From: Aestuariibacter sp. GS-14
GTDB taxonomy: Bacteria; Pseudomonadota; Gammaproteobacteria; Enterobacterales; Alteromonadaceae
DNA length: 64,000 nt
Assembly: GCF_006494365.1 (NCBI RefSeq)
Contig: NZ_VHIP01000008.1
Span: 167,284 to 231,283 of the forward strand
Direction of reading: 5' to 3'
The position numbers and the translations under genes are program-made. The notes beneath the pieces were generated by a model. The model ran no database searches, had not been told where the DNA came from, and saw only the letters and a list, made by a program, of their open reading frames with translations. Positions 55,901-63,986 of this stretch are shown piece by piece; within the stretch, counting starts at the first letter, position 1; the number at the start of each line of letters is the position of its first letter.

Positions 55901-56554
55901 TCGTTCGACTTCAATAACGATGGTTTTGACGATGCCATTTTTGTCGATAGCCGCACGTTGAAAGTGGTGGATGTGAACAACCAGGTTATGTTAGCAACTT
56001 ACACCATGCCTCAATACTTCCGTGACTTTGATATTGTTAAAATGAATGGCAATGTTTATGTCGCACTTTCTTCTGGCGATAATATTACCCAATTGCTTAA
56101 ACCAACCACTTCAGGTTTTTCGATTCAAGCGAGTACCGATACATCATGCGCACGTTTAACGTTTATTAATGCTGACAGCGATACTTCATCGGAGCTAGCT
56201 TGCTACAAGGATCAAAACCAATCTCTGGTTTTATTTGACTTCACTGACGACAGTTTTACCAAAATATCCGAGATTTCACTGGGTATGGAAATCATCGACA
56301 TGGTAGCAAACCCGTTAACCGATAGTGAGCAAACACTCCTGGTGACCTCAGCGAACGACGGTAATTATTGGGAAAATTATGGCACTTCACAGCTCAGTGA
56401 AATGGCGGTTGATGGCCGAATGATTTGGCAAAGCCCGACGCTTATTGGCGCTACCCGCAGTTATTCACTGCATGCGAGAAAGTCTACCGAAGGCAGTCTG
56501 GAAGTGATGATGGCCACTGCTCGCGCAATGTATTGGTTAGGCCGCGTTCAGTAA
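52970..56554 (+). CDS. Large FG-GAP/VCBS-type surface lipoprotein
   Basis: The start is ATG 52970 (ribosome site AAGGAAG), giving a 1194-residue protein with lipobox LAAC in MTRSVRFGAISVIALSLAACGGGGSDTGSG. A Gly/Ser linker leads to an N-terminal beta domain (about 40-340), an Ig/cadherin-like region (about 370-510; RLENLPTSVSSGDYVEFNAIISDPDLGDNQG) and a C-terminal beta-propeller. The propeller is marked by repeated FG-GAP calcium-binding loops (DFDHDGDNEVLA, DINKDGYPDILV, DIDNDGDDELAY, DINGDGIDEIVG, DADNDGLNELLW, DFNNDGAGDLFL, DFNNDGFDDAIF). It is probably an outer-membrane adhesion or substrate-binding protein. It stands alone between terminators. Confidence 0.85.
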   Translation: MTRSVRFGAISVIALSLAACGGGGSDTGSGTGGSSPVSSSTIIKNAKDYTPSRLSSAATSIANAQYKGKTTNADVDLELVQRTFNLLFNDSVITLPELAEQDFSNDVKNGAIKKTYPCDQGGNVTYDGKISNDATGIIAMSYQNCWQYSNGVAISGSTAIAIESVSDSAVEYSMYFDNLKWSHESTPYTLSGVVSFKEGFNPTSGNYEVETYQYVAFTVGSEQYKLEGDFDISPYSGDTISHVEVDFYVGSEGKLVVELDSPNDYPPYMYSGEVIFKGNKTATLLFEQGPIRYLEDTDNDGNYDVGTFISDLYALFDGALGDKVLVAVNDMSLPPTVYTPDFYSWDTVDTTTPITVRPGYYYDNDSNAEELSVSYRWYINNILVEDVSGDTLPPYRATFNDVLEVSMVVSDSANSVESNRITIVLSDAPAQVRLENLPTSVSSGDYVEFNAIISDPDLGDNQGVAALVSAPAGATIDENGLISWRVPTNQLFKLQHYNFSFSTGQDGAEVVDAHVSVTNNAAQELARSGIEVPKMNNAMAIGDFDHDGDNEVLATDSENRVFLLSYQNGTYNQTWMYPYTFEQNGRVKQVLSTDINKDGYPDILVISTHAISLLTNINETATTLLTTDEYIHSAILGDIDNDGDDELAYLSSNNDYYNGNNVVVVDLSSPETPLFSFTVEETSEIALGNVDSDPQLELVTNTGLVYDLETGANQWFMGSGFGSSHIAVADINGDGIDEIVGADSWSYIYVYSAQDKSQITSLENFNTCDISAGKLTADTSPVLLIGDCQWGGIHAMKLTNNTLSTVFDVDMVDHGSASLTLGDADNDGLNELLWATGITSSGEDLLITADVTANSATIKTSATTHQLDSFNAAGWADLYPGDERAVFFVPSTGSGYDGSKVLLMDNSGSYTTSEEISSNWDNSRIAVTTDFNNDGAGDLFLPSAQTYDGSFAAMQLNDFSIQYEITGDYSNNISVIKSFDFNNDGFDDAIFVDSRTLKVVDVNNQVMLATYTMPQYFRDFDIVKMNGNVYVALSSGDNITQLLKPTTSGFSIQASTDTSCARLTFINADSDTSSELACYKDQNQSLVLFDFTDDSFTKISEISLGMEIIDMVANPLTDSEQTLLVTSANDGNYWENYGTSQLSEMAVDGRMIWQSPTLIGATRSYSLHARKSTEGSLEVMMATARAMYWLGRVQ

Positions 56555-56575
56555 GCGTACCCATGTAAATAAAGA

Positions 56576-56609
56576 GCCGAATGTCGCTCTCCTGACATTC
56601 GGCCATTTT
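56576..56609 (+). terminator. Rho-independent terminator after FG-GAP lipoprotein
   Basis: GCCGAATGTC (56576-56585) pairs with GACATTCGGC (56594-56603), followed by CATTTTG. It stands 20 bases after the lipoprotein stop. Confidence 0.75.
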
Positions 56610-56692
56610 GTGTCAGTACAACTCACATTCATTGAGTTCGTCGGTCTGATTCGATACGCTTGAGCTCATTCTAAAGAAACAACGGCAATACT

Positions 56693-58267
56693 ATGTTGAA
56701 ATATCTGTTGTCAGGTGTACTTGCACTGGCTGCCTGTAGCCTCAATGCCAATACACTCTCTCCCATTGGCAAATCCTTAAATATGGAAAACTATCGGCAG
56801 GATGTGAAAACCCTCGCCAGCGATGAATTTGAAGGCCGCGCGCCGCTTTCAGAGGGCGAAGTAAAAACCATTGCTTATTTAACCAATCAAATGAAAGCGA
56901 TGGGATTAGCGCCCGCTTTTGGTAATAGCTACACCCAAAAAGTCACTTTGGCCAAAATCACTGCCGATCAAAATATGTCGCTAAAAATGGGAGAGTTAAC
57001 ACTCACCAACGGTACAGACTTCGTTGCGCGTACAGAACAAATTACCAACCAAATTGTATTGGATGACGATGTTGTATTTGCCGGGTATGGCATCAACGCG
57101 CCAGAATACAACTGGAACGACTACGCGGGGCTGGATGTTAAAGGCAAAACGGTAATCGTACTGGTGAACGATCCTGGTTTTGCCTCGCAGGATACGGATT
57201 TCTTCAACGGCAATGCAATGACGTACTACGGCCGCTGGACTTATAAGTATGAAGAGGCCGCTCGTCAGGGCGCAAAAGCGGTGTTTATCGTGCACGAAAC
57301 CATGGCCGCAGGCTATGGCTGGGGCGTAGTTCAGGCAGGTGGCACTACCACCAAATTTACCCTCATGGATAACAATAACAATATGTCGCGGGTTGGCGTA
57401 ATGGGCTGGATGCATTTACGCGCCGCAGAAAAAGTATTTGAAGCCGCCGGCTTGGATTACCGCGAAATGAAAGCAAGAGCAGGCAAGCACGGTTTTAAAG
57501 CCGTTGATATGCAATTGAACTCCCAGTTAACCTTAAAAAATTCAATAGAAAAGGCTGAGTCGTTAAACGTTGCCGGTATTATTCCAGGTGCAGAAACCCC
57601 CGATGAATGGGTTGCTTTTCACGCACATTGGGACGGCTTAGGCAAAGGCATGGAAAATAGTCAGGAAGTTATTCTTAATGGTGCAATCGACAATGCAACC
57701 GGCGTAGCCGGCGTACTTGAACTTGGCAGAGTCATGAAGATCATGAGTAGCCAAAAGCCATTTAAACGCACACTGATGTTTGGCGCATTTACCGCGGAAG
57801 AAACCGGCCTGATTGGCGCTGAGCACTTCGCCCGCAACCTGCCCATTGCCAAAGACAACCTGATTGCCTTTTTAAATATTGATGGGATGAACGTAAATAA
57901 TGGCGTTGACTACGTGCTTCGATATGGCGGTGGTGTATCTGAGCTTGATGACTATGTTGAAAAAACAGCAATCACACAGGGGCGTCATATTAAACCTGAT
58001 CCGCGCCCGCAGAACGGCTTGTTTTTCCGCTCCGATCACTTTGCACTTGCCAAGCAGGGAGTACCTGCGGTGTTGTTCATGAGCCTGGGCGATACCGATG
58101 CGTCATTCATAGCCCAGCGCTACCACAAGAGTGGCGACGACTATTTTGAAAGCTGGACATTAGACGGCGTAAAACAAGATCTCGACCTGATTGGACAAAT
58201 TATGGCGGAGCTTGCGAATAACGGCGACTATCCGAAATACTACAAAGGGGTCAGTTTCGGAAACTAG
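56693..58267 (+). CDS. M28-family metallopeptidase, exported
   Basis: The 524-residue protein begins MLKYLLSGVLALAACSLNANT, a signal peptide with a possible lipobox LAAC. A protease-associated (PA) domain lies at about residues 100-260, inserted before the catalytic domain. Two-zinc M28 motifs are present: HAHWDGLG, GAIDNATGVAGVLELG, TAEETGLIGAEHF, FLNIDGMN and FRSDHFALAKQGVPAVLF. This gives the His, Asp, Glu-Glu, Asp and His ligands of an aminopeptidase-like enzyme. It likely trims peptides in the periplasm or at the cell surface. Confidence 0.9.
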   Translation: MLKYLLSGVLALAACSLNANTLSPIGKSLNMENYRQDVKTLASDEFEGRAPLSEGEVKTIAYLTNQMKAMGLAPAFGNSYTQKVTLAKITADQNMSLKMGELTLTNGTDFVARTEQITNQIVLDDDVVFAGYGINAPEYNWNDYAGLDVKGKTVIVLVNDPGFASQDTDFFNGNAMTYYGRWTYKYEEAARQGAKAVFIVHETMAAGYGWGVVQAGGTTTKFTLMDNNNNMSRVGVMGWMHLRAAEKVFEAAGLDYREMKARAGKHGFKAVDMQLNSQLTLKNSIEKAESLNVAGIIPGAETPDEWVAFHAHWDGLGKGMENSQEVILNGAIDNATGVAGVLELGRVMKIMSSQKPFKRTLMFGAFTAEETGLIGAEHFARNLPIAKDNLIAFLNIDGMNVNNGVDYVLRYGGGVSELDDYVEKTAITQGRHIKPDPRPQNGLFFRSDHFALAKQGVPAVLFMSLGDTDASFIAQRYHKSGDDYFESWTLDGVKQDLDLIGQIMAELANNGDYPKYYKGVSFGN

Positions 58268-58353
58268 CCCATTACGCGGTGCCGTAAAATGAACCCAAAG
58301 GCACCGCTAGTTTGGCAATTATCAGGCCTGGCTCAGGCTTAGCTCAGGCTTGG

Positions 58354-58746
58354 TTACGGATTCTCCGCTAACCAGGCCTGAATCACTTCGTCGGCCGCCC
58401 TGAATGCTTCTAGCCCTGAAGGCATGCCGCAATAAACAGCGGAATGCAACAACACCTCCTGAATTTCCTGCACCGTACACCCGTTTCGAAGCGCGCCGCG
58501 CACATGCCCTTTAATTTCGTTAGAGGCTTTAAGTGCTGCCAGCGTAGCAATGGTAACCAGGCTACGGGTTTGTTTGCTTATGCCGTCCCTCACCCACACT
58601 TCACCCCAGGCATTGGCTGTGGCCAGTTCCTGCATAGGCTTGGTAAAGTCACTGGCCGAATGTAATGCCCGATCAACATAGTCTTCCCCCATTACTTCGC
58701 GTCTAACCGCCAAGCCTTGTTGAAATTTCGCGTTGTCTGTTGTCAT
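58354..58746 (-). CDS. Carboxymuconolactone decarboxylase-like protein
   Basis: The 130-residue protein MTTDNAKFQQGLAVRREVMGEDYVDRALHSASDFTKPMQELATANAWGEVWVRDGISKQTRSLVTIATLAALKASNEIKGHVRGALRNGCTVQEIQEVLLHSAVYCGMPSGLEAF fits the PcaC-like gamma-carboxymuconolactone decarboxylase type. It has the WxRDGI-x5-RSLVTIA, HVRGALRNG and EIQEVLLHSAVYCGMPS blocks. No other protocatechuate-pathway gene is nearby, so the substrate is uncertain. It stands alone, convergent with the M28 peptidase. Confidence 0.85.
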   Translation of the reverse strand: MTTDNAKFQQGLAVRREVMGEDYVDRALHSASDFTKPMQELATANAWGEVWVRDGISKQTRSLVTIATLAALKASNEIKGHVRGALRNGCTVQEIQEVLLHSAVYCGMPSGLEAFRAADEVIQAWLAENP

Positions 58747-59106
58747 GTCTATTCCCCTGTGTGCAGACCGGTTGCGACAGAAAACTATTGATAGCGTGTT
58801 TTGGCTGGGTTTTGAATATCGCTGGTTTGAAATTCCCCTAATACTGGTTATTCATTCCGAAAATTTCAAAGAAAAATCGGTACCAGCGCAGGTTAATTCA
58901 TATGCGTTTAAACTGAACGTCGTAATGCGATAATGGGCTGGGTATTGGTAAGGCCTGATGATTGTAAGCACTATGCTAAAATTTACGTTCGTTTGATATC
59001 TAAATAGCGTCTCCTGCGAATCAGTACAAACTCAATAACAAAGTGTACTAAACTAAAAGTAATAATTTAGTTGCTTAAATTGTCTTTGGGCCAAAGCAGT
59101 GTCTGT
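58747..59106. promoter_or_regulatory. Divergent gap upstream of sensor kinase
   Basis: The 360-base gap between the decarboxylase-like gene and the divergent sensor kinase is AT-rich and has no credible frame. It should contain both promoters; elements could not be assigned. Confidence 0.4.
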
Positions 59107-61044
59107 ATGAACAAAAAATTCAAATCCACTACTCTCAAAAATGAAATTCATCTGCTTTCAAACCTCATTGAGAACGCCTCTGATGGAATCCATATACTTA
59201 ATAAAAACGGGGATGTGATTTATTGCAGTAAAGTTTTTGCGGAACTGCTTGGATACGACTATCACGAAGCATTGACTCTGAACGTAAGAGATTGGGACCG
59301 AAAATTTCCGGTCGAAGAGTTGCTGAATATTATTCAGGATATCATTAAATCCCCTCGGCTGTTCCATACCAGGCACATGCGAAAAAATGGTGAGATATTT
59401 GATGCAGAGATAAATGCCAGAGGCTTTGAGATCGATGGGATACACTACCTCTATGCATCTACCAGAGATGTAACTGTCTTCAAGCGTGATGCCCTGGAAA
59501 GCAAGAAAAACAGCGCCAAATTACAGTCTATTTTCCATACTATGCCCGATGCCGTATTCGTCATTAATGCTGAAGGTATTATTGAAAGTGTTAACGAGAA
59601 AGGGCTGGTAATGTTCAAATATGAAGAGTCGGAATTAATTGGAAAGAATATTTCCATATTAATGCCTCCTGAACACAGCCAGCATCACGATGGCTACCTG
59701 CAAAGATATATCGCTACCGGCACCGCACATATTCTTGGAAAGCCAAGGGAATTGAAAGCCGTAAAAAAAACCGGTGAAGTATTCCCAATAGAGCTCAGTG
59801 TAGGCGAAGCTACCACTGAATCAGGGCAACTCTTTACCGGTATTATTCGCGATATAACATGGCAAAAATCACAGCAAGCAGCCCTGATTGAGTCTGAAAA
59901 ATTAGCCAAATCTGCGGCTGAAGCAAAATCACTTTTTCTGGCCAATATGAGCCACGAAATCAGAACGCCCATGAACGGCATTATTGGTACGCTTTCTTTA
60001 TTCAAGGACGACAATTTGTCTACCAAACAAAGAGAAATGCTTACTACCGTACGTTCCTGCGGTGAGAGCTTGCTCACTATCATCAACGATATTCTGGACT
60101 TTTCTAAAATTGAATCGGGAAAGCTGCAAATTGAGCAGGTTAATTTTGATTTGCGCGAAGCAGTACACGAAGTATTGCTACTGGTATCGAATATTGCCTC
60201 CAAGCGAGGGATAAGTATTCACAGCCATTTTACCGATACCATCCCACAGTATTTGGTTGGAGACGTGGTGCGGATCAGGCAAATACTCATGAACATTCTT
60301 AGCAATGCAATTAAGTTCTCTGGTGATAGCGACGACATTTGGCTGAATGTCATACTGCTTAGTGAACAAAATGGTAAATTTCATTTGAAGTTTAGTGTTA
60401 AAGATCAGGGTATTGGCATGACGCAAGAAGAACAGTCCCGTCTTTTTGTTGCATTTTCTCAGGCAGAAGAGGGAATCACACGCAAATATGGAGGTACCGG
60501 GCTAGGCTTATCTATATGTGCGAAATTGCTCGAACTAATGGGGGGAAGTATTTCGGTTGAAAGTGAGAAGTACATTGGCTCCACATTTTCTTTTGAACTT
60601 CCTTTCGGCAAAGGCGCGTTGCCGAAAGAAAAAGCAACAAAAGATAACTACGATAATTTGTCGGAAAAATATCCGCATCAGGTACTACTGGTTGAAGATA
60701 ACATGATCAATCAGATCATTGCCCAAACCATGTTAGAGACACTGGGTTATTACGTCACCATTGCTAATAACGGACAGGAAGCCATTGATTTATTTAAATT
60801 ACATAAATACACGCTGATATTTATGGATATGCAAATGCCAGTAATGGATGGCATAACCGCAACCGCTGAAATTCTAAAACTGGATTCCTCTGCACTGGTC
60901 ATTGCGATGACCGCTAATGCGTTAAACGAAGATAAAGAGAAATGTTTAAATACCGGCATGAAGGCTTTCATTACAAAGCCTATTCAGCTCAATGAAATTG
61001 CAAGGGCAATTATTCATTTCAGCGCCACAAAACCAAGCAATTAG
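59107..61044 (+). CDS. Hybrid sensor histidine kinase with two PAS domains
   Basis: From ATG 59107 (MNKKFKSTTLKNEIHLL) the protein is 645 residues with no membrane segment, so it senses in the cytoplasm. Order: PAS (about 15-130), PAS (about 140-265), HisKA (H-box FLANMSHEIRTPMNGI, about 278), HATPase (N-box LMNILSNAIKF, G1 KDQGIGM, G2 GGTGLGLSI) and a C-terminal receiver (about 525-640). The phospho-acceptor Asp is in LIFMDMQMPVMDG and the conserved Lys in ITKPIQ. A phosphorelay to an unlinked Hpt or regulator is likely. The signal is unknown; a PAS domain may carry a cofactor, but none is shown. Confidence 0.92.
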   Translation: MNKKFKSTTLKNEIHLLSNLIENASDGIHILNKNGDVIYCSKVFAELLGYDYHEALTLNVRDWDRKFPVEELLNIIQDIIKSPRLFHTRHMRKNGEIFDAEINARGFEIDGIHYLYASTRDVTVFKRDALESKKNSAKLQSIFHTMPDAVFVINAEGIIESVNEKGLVMFKYEESELIGKNISILMPPEHSQHHDGYLQRYIATGTAHILGKPRELKAVKKTGEVFPIELSVGEATTESGQLFTGIIRDITWQKSQQAALIESEKLAKSAAEAKSLFLANMSHEIRTPMNGIIGTLSLFKDDNLSTKQREMLTTVRSCGESLLTIINDILDFSKIESGKLQIEQVNFDLREAVHEVLLLVSNIASKRGISIHSHFTDTIPQYLVGDVVRIRQILMNILSNAIKFSGDSDDIWLNVILLSEQNGKFHLKFSVKDQGIGMTQEEQSRLFVAFSQAEEGITRKYGGTGLGLSICAKLLELMGGSISVESEKYIGSTFSFELPFGKGALPKEKATKDNYDNLSEKYPHQVLLVEDNMINQIIAQTMLETLGYYVTIANNGQEAIDLFKLHKYTLIFMDMQMPVMDGITATAEILKLDSSALVIAMTANALNEDKEKCLNTGMKAFITKPIQLNEIARAIIHFSATKPSN

Positions 61045-61284
61045 ATTCTTGTGTTATCATGGTAAAGCAACAATTGGTGCATAAAACGTGTCACCGCATC
61101 TTAATCGCAAAATCGACAACCCTGCGTGAAGTGCATTTAAAACAATCGTCTGACCCGAGAGGTTTCTGCACCAGAATGGATTGATGCCCGCAATTTTAAA
61201 TACATTTATTTTCCCCGATAAAAAAGCCTGCTAAGGTGTATAAAAATTGCCCGGCAATTTTACTGGTAAAAGGACCCTGCCATT
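61045..61284. other. Intergenic, no gene seen
   Basis: A 240-base gap between the kinase and the next gene pair. It shows no open frame of note; a promoter for the downstream pair is expected, with an AAAAGGA ribosome site at its end. Confidence 0.4.
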
Positions 61285-62082
61285 GTGAAACCCGATGATT
61301 TAAAAGAATTACAGGAAGATGTTGAGGAAATCGCGGAAAGACTAAGCGCTAGTCAGAAGATCAGAAATGTGCTGTTCACCGTAGCGGCCGTGATGATAGG
61401 TTTTGGCCAGTGGAACGACACTAAGGATCTGGTGATTGCCCTGTACGAAACGTCGGTTTCGTCGTTTACTAACAACGTAGAGTACGCCGCGCTTGATGAG
61501 CTCAGTGTAGGTATCACCCGCGACTATCTGGAAAGCGTTGTCGGCGCCCCCAAAGTTATAAAAGTTTCTGACATCGACCCAGCAGTTCAGTACGAATACC
61601 TGTTTAATGAGAAATACCTGCTTACCACGTTCATGAATGCCGACAGATTAGTTGGCTACTCAGTTATTGCATTAAAAGAAGGGTTCGCCCCGCATTTGCC
61701 TTTTAGCGAAACGGCAGACAATCTTAATGGGGAAGACATCAACGTTTCCGCCATAACGCAAATGGGCCTGATTTATCCGCAAAGTTATATTAATGATTAC
61801 CGCAACATTCTGTTTTATATAGAAAACCGGGAACTGGATATTACGGGTTTGTTTCTGCAGCGCAGTGTAGGCTACGTTAACTATTCACTGGAAGACGTTA
61901 CCAGGATCAGCGAACTGATCATGTCGCTGCAGGATGCAGAAATGTTCGAAGACGACCCAACCGAGATTGTGAACAACATTCGCGCCGAACTCACACCCAA
62001 TTTTTATGCTGTAGGGGATATTTCACCACAACTCTTTGCCGATGCACTGCTGACCAAATATGAATACCATAAATTCAAATAA
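61285..62082 (+). CDS. Unknown protein coupled to transglycosylase gene
   Basis: The 265-residue protein starts with GTG 61285 (MKPDDLKELQEDVEEIAERLSASQKIRNVLFTVAAVMIGFGQWNDTKDLVIALYE), preceded by AAAGGA. After a helical N-terminus, a hydrophobic segment (residues about 29-46) probably anchors it, with the remainder in the periplasm. The mature part alternates strand and helix (VGITRDYLESVVGAPKV, YEYLFNEKYLLTTFMNADRLVGYSVIAL). It reminds me of the ETEC_3214-type domain, a weak recollection. It overlaps the MltC-like gene by 23 bases, so both are made together. Confidence 0.6.
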   Translation: MKPDDLKELQEDVEEIAERLSASQKIRNVLFTVAAVMIGFGQWNDTKDLVIALYETSVSSFTNNVEYAALDELSVGITRDYLESVVGAPKVIKVSDIDPAVQYEYLFNEKYLLTTFMNADRLVGYSVIALKEGFAPHLPFSETADNLNGEDINVSAITQMGLIYPQSYINDYRNILFYIENRELDITGLFLQRSVGYVNYSLEDVTRISELIMSLQDAEMFEDDPTEIVNNIRAELTPNFYAVGDISPQLFADALLTKYEYHKFK

Positions 62083-63346
62083 TCCATTGATTCACGCTTT
62101 CTGCTCTGGCTTTGTTGCCGTGTTACTTTGCCTTACGGCAAGTTCCTTTGCGTTTGCTCAAAGTGCACAGGAAAAAAGCGAGTTTGATAAACAGCGCGAG
62201 GCTTATTCTGCTCAATTCAGACAAGATGCCAGTAACTACGCCGAACAATTTCGCAATGACTGGCAAAACTACAAGCGCAGTATTCGTGAAAAGTGGGGCT
62301 ACGCTGAGGTGAGTACTGCCAGGAAAATCGTTGTGTACTCGCCCGACAAAACCATGAAAGTAGCGATAGACTTTGAGCATAACCAAATCAAAGCCGGGTT
62401 TGTGAATCAGGCTAAGGTGACTACCGAACAGCTGGTTGCCTTTATAAGCGCAGTGTTAGTGCGCTCAGCTAATGCACCTGACACCCCCGAGCCTCAAAGT
62501 GATAGCAGTATGACAATAGCCGCTTCAATTGGCCTTCAGCCTGCCGACATTAGCCCACTTGCCGAATCGCTGGCTACCACCGCAACAAGCGTTTCAACCA
62601 AGGAAGACGCCCAACAAACCGCCGATGACATAAAAGAGCAGGCTGATGCGATAAAACGGCATGCCAAACAAATAGAAGAGCCGAAAGAACGCAGAAAGGA
62701 GCAGGAATTTGCCGAGCAGCTCGTTAAGGAAGAAAAGCAAACCGCCCGTGTAGACCCCAGAGAAAAAAGCTCCACCATCAAAAAGCTCTCCATCGATGAC
62801 GACCGGTTAAATCGGGCAATGCGTTACCATGAAATAGTGGAGGAGCTGGCTAAAGAATACGGCTTAGCTGAGGCCCTTATCTTTGCGGTAATGGAAACCG
62901 AATCCAGTTTTAACCCCAGTGCAATGTCGCCCATCCCCGCGTTTGGCCTGATGCAAATTGTACCTACCACCGCGGGCCTGGATGTAAACCAACGTATTCT
63001 CAATACCAGCAAGGCCCCCAGTAAAGAAGAACTGTTTGATGCTAAGACAAACGTGATATTCGGCAGTGCTTATATTCATTTAGTAATGAATCGGTATTTC
63101 AGCAAAATCACTTCCGCAGAGTCGCAACTTTACTGTGCAATAGCCGCGTACAATACCGGGCCGGGAAATGTAGCAAGAACCTTTAATCAGTCTCAGGATA
63201 TGAGCCTGAGTAAAATGGCCGCTACCGTAAACACCATGGATCCTGAGCAGGTAAAAGCGTTTTTAATTGAAAATTTACCGGCCGACGAAACCCGGCGGTA
63301 CATTCAAAAGGTGCTCAACGCCCAGCAGTTTTATTCAGCGCAGTAA
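62060..63346 (+). CDS. MltC-like lytic transglycosylase
   Basis: The 428-residue protein overlaps the upstream gene and has a signal peptide (CSGFVAVLLCLTASSFAFA) without an obvious lipobox, unlike E. coli MltC. The N-terminal part (about 35-130, DUF3393-like; YKRSIREKWGYAEVSTARKIVVYSPDKTMKVAIDFEHNQIKAGF) is joined by a charged coiled coil (about 180-240) to an SLT catalytic domain. In the latter the catalytic Glu is in METESSFNPSAMSPIPAFGLMQIVP, followed by FGSAYIHLVMNRYF and YCAIAAYNTGPGNV. It cleaves peptidoglycan in the periplasm. Confidence 0.88.
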   Translation: MNTINSNNPLIHAFCSGFVAVLLCLTASSFAFAQSAQEKSEFDKQREAYSAQFRQDASNYAEQFRNDWQNYKRSIREKWGYAEVSTARKIVVYSPDKTMKVAIDFEHNQIKAGFVNQAKVTTEQLVAFISAVLVRSANAPDTPEPQSDSSMTIAASIGLQPADISPLAESLATTATSVSTKEDAQQTADDIKEQADAIKRHAKQIEEPKERRKEQEFAEQLVKEEKQTARVDPREKSSTIKKLSIDDDRLNRAMRYHEIVEELAKEYGLAEALIFAVMETESSFNPSAMSPIPAFGLMQIVPTTAGLDVNQRILNTSKAPSKEELFDAKTNVIFGSAYIHLVMNRYFSKITSAESQLYCAIAAYNTGPGNVARTFNQSQDMSLSKMAATVNTMDPEQVKAFLIENLPADETRRYIQKVLNAQQFYSAQ

Positions 63347-63399
63347 AGCTTATGAAAAAGCGCTAACGTGACATCACAGAGTACAAATGAGAACGCTAT

Positions 63400-63490
63400 A
63401 AATGCTGACAATTCTGCTATTGGTCAAAAGCGGTCGTATCGATAGAATCCACAAAGCTCACTCTGGAACTAATAATTTTGCTATAACGGA
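63400..63490 (-). repeat. Dispersed repeat, diverged copy 4
   Basis: On the minus strand this region shows GTCCGTTATAG, GAGTGAGC, GACCGCTTTT and AATAGCAGAATTG in the same order as copies at 2957-3085 and 25122-25250. TTGGTCAAAAGCGGTCGTA at 63420-63438 is the exact inverse of 46203-46221. Divergence is high. Confidence 0.5.
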
Positions 63491-63559
63491 CATCAACGCT
63501 TTAAACAGCGAAAAACGCGAGCACAGCGAGTGGTTTTTCGATGATTTAACATGTTAGTG
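63491..63559 (-). other. attC-like site of a possible integron cassette
   Basis: On the minus strand the site runs CACTAAC (63553-63559), an imperfect stem with perfect CGAAAAAC/GTTTTTCG arms (63533-63540 and 63509-63516), and GTTGATG (63491-63497). AAC and GTT at the outer ends and a foldable palindrome are attC features. CACTAAC is the exact complement of GTTAGTG at the other end of the gene (63987-63993), as expected for the two halves of one cassette site. The outer bases do not fully fit RYYYAAC/GTTRRRY. Confidence 0.42.
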
Positions 63560-63979
63560 TGAACTTGGGTCAAAACCATAACGCCACTGATTTAGCCTGC
63601 CATCCGATGATTCAATGCCATATATGTCCATTAACTTTTCCATGTAATATAACCCTTGGTCCATTTCTTCTGAGTCCATGGTTTGAAGTTGCATTGCAGC
63701 TGACTTCAAAATAATCCAAAACTCTCTTTCACTCAGATTGTTATCTTTTAAAGCTAGGAGTTCATCTACGACATCATTAATGATGCTTTCAGCCTGAAGT
63801 CTAGTTTGTTCATCTGGCGCACCAGGGTAAAGTTCACTTCGGTCTTCAACAAATTTCTTTTGAGACTTAAAATTTACAAGCGCTTCTTTGATGTCAATTC
63901 CATTAGCTAGCAATTTGCCTTCTTCTTTATTGCACCCTTGAATAATCAAGCAGACTAGTAAAATTATTATGAGCTTCAT
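63554..63979 (-). CDS. Small lipoprotein, probable cassette gene
   Basis: The 141-residue protein reads MKLIIILLVCLIIQGCNKEEGKLLANGIDIKEALVNFKSQKKFVEDRSELYPGAPDEQTRLQAE, with lipobox IQGC, so it should be lipid-anchored. The mature part is helical and acidic, ending in GLYYMEKLMDIYGIESSDGRLNQWRYGFDPSSH. I do not recognize the family with confidence. It is flanked by exact 12-bp inverted repeats GTTAGTGTGAAC (63553-63564) and GTTCACACTAAC (63982-63993), the first including the stop codon. AT-rich composition and tight flanks suggest a mobile gene cassette. Confidence 0.65.
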   Translation of the reverse strand: MKLIIILLVCLIIQGCNKEEGKLLANGIDIKEALVNFKSQKKFVEDRSELYPGAPDEQTRLQAESIINDVVDELLALKDNNLSEREFWIILKSAAMQLQTMDSEEMDQGLYYMEKLMDIYGIESSDGRLNQWRYGFDPSSH

Positions 63980-63986
63980 TCGTTCA

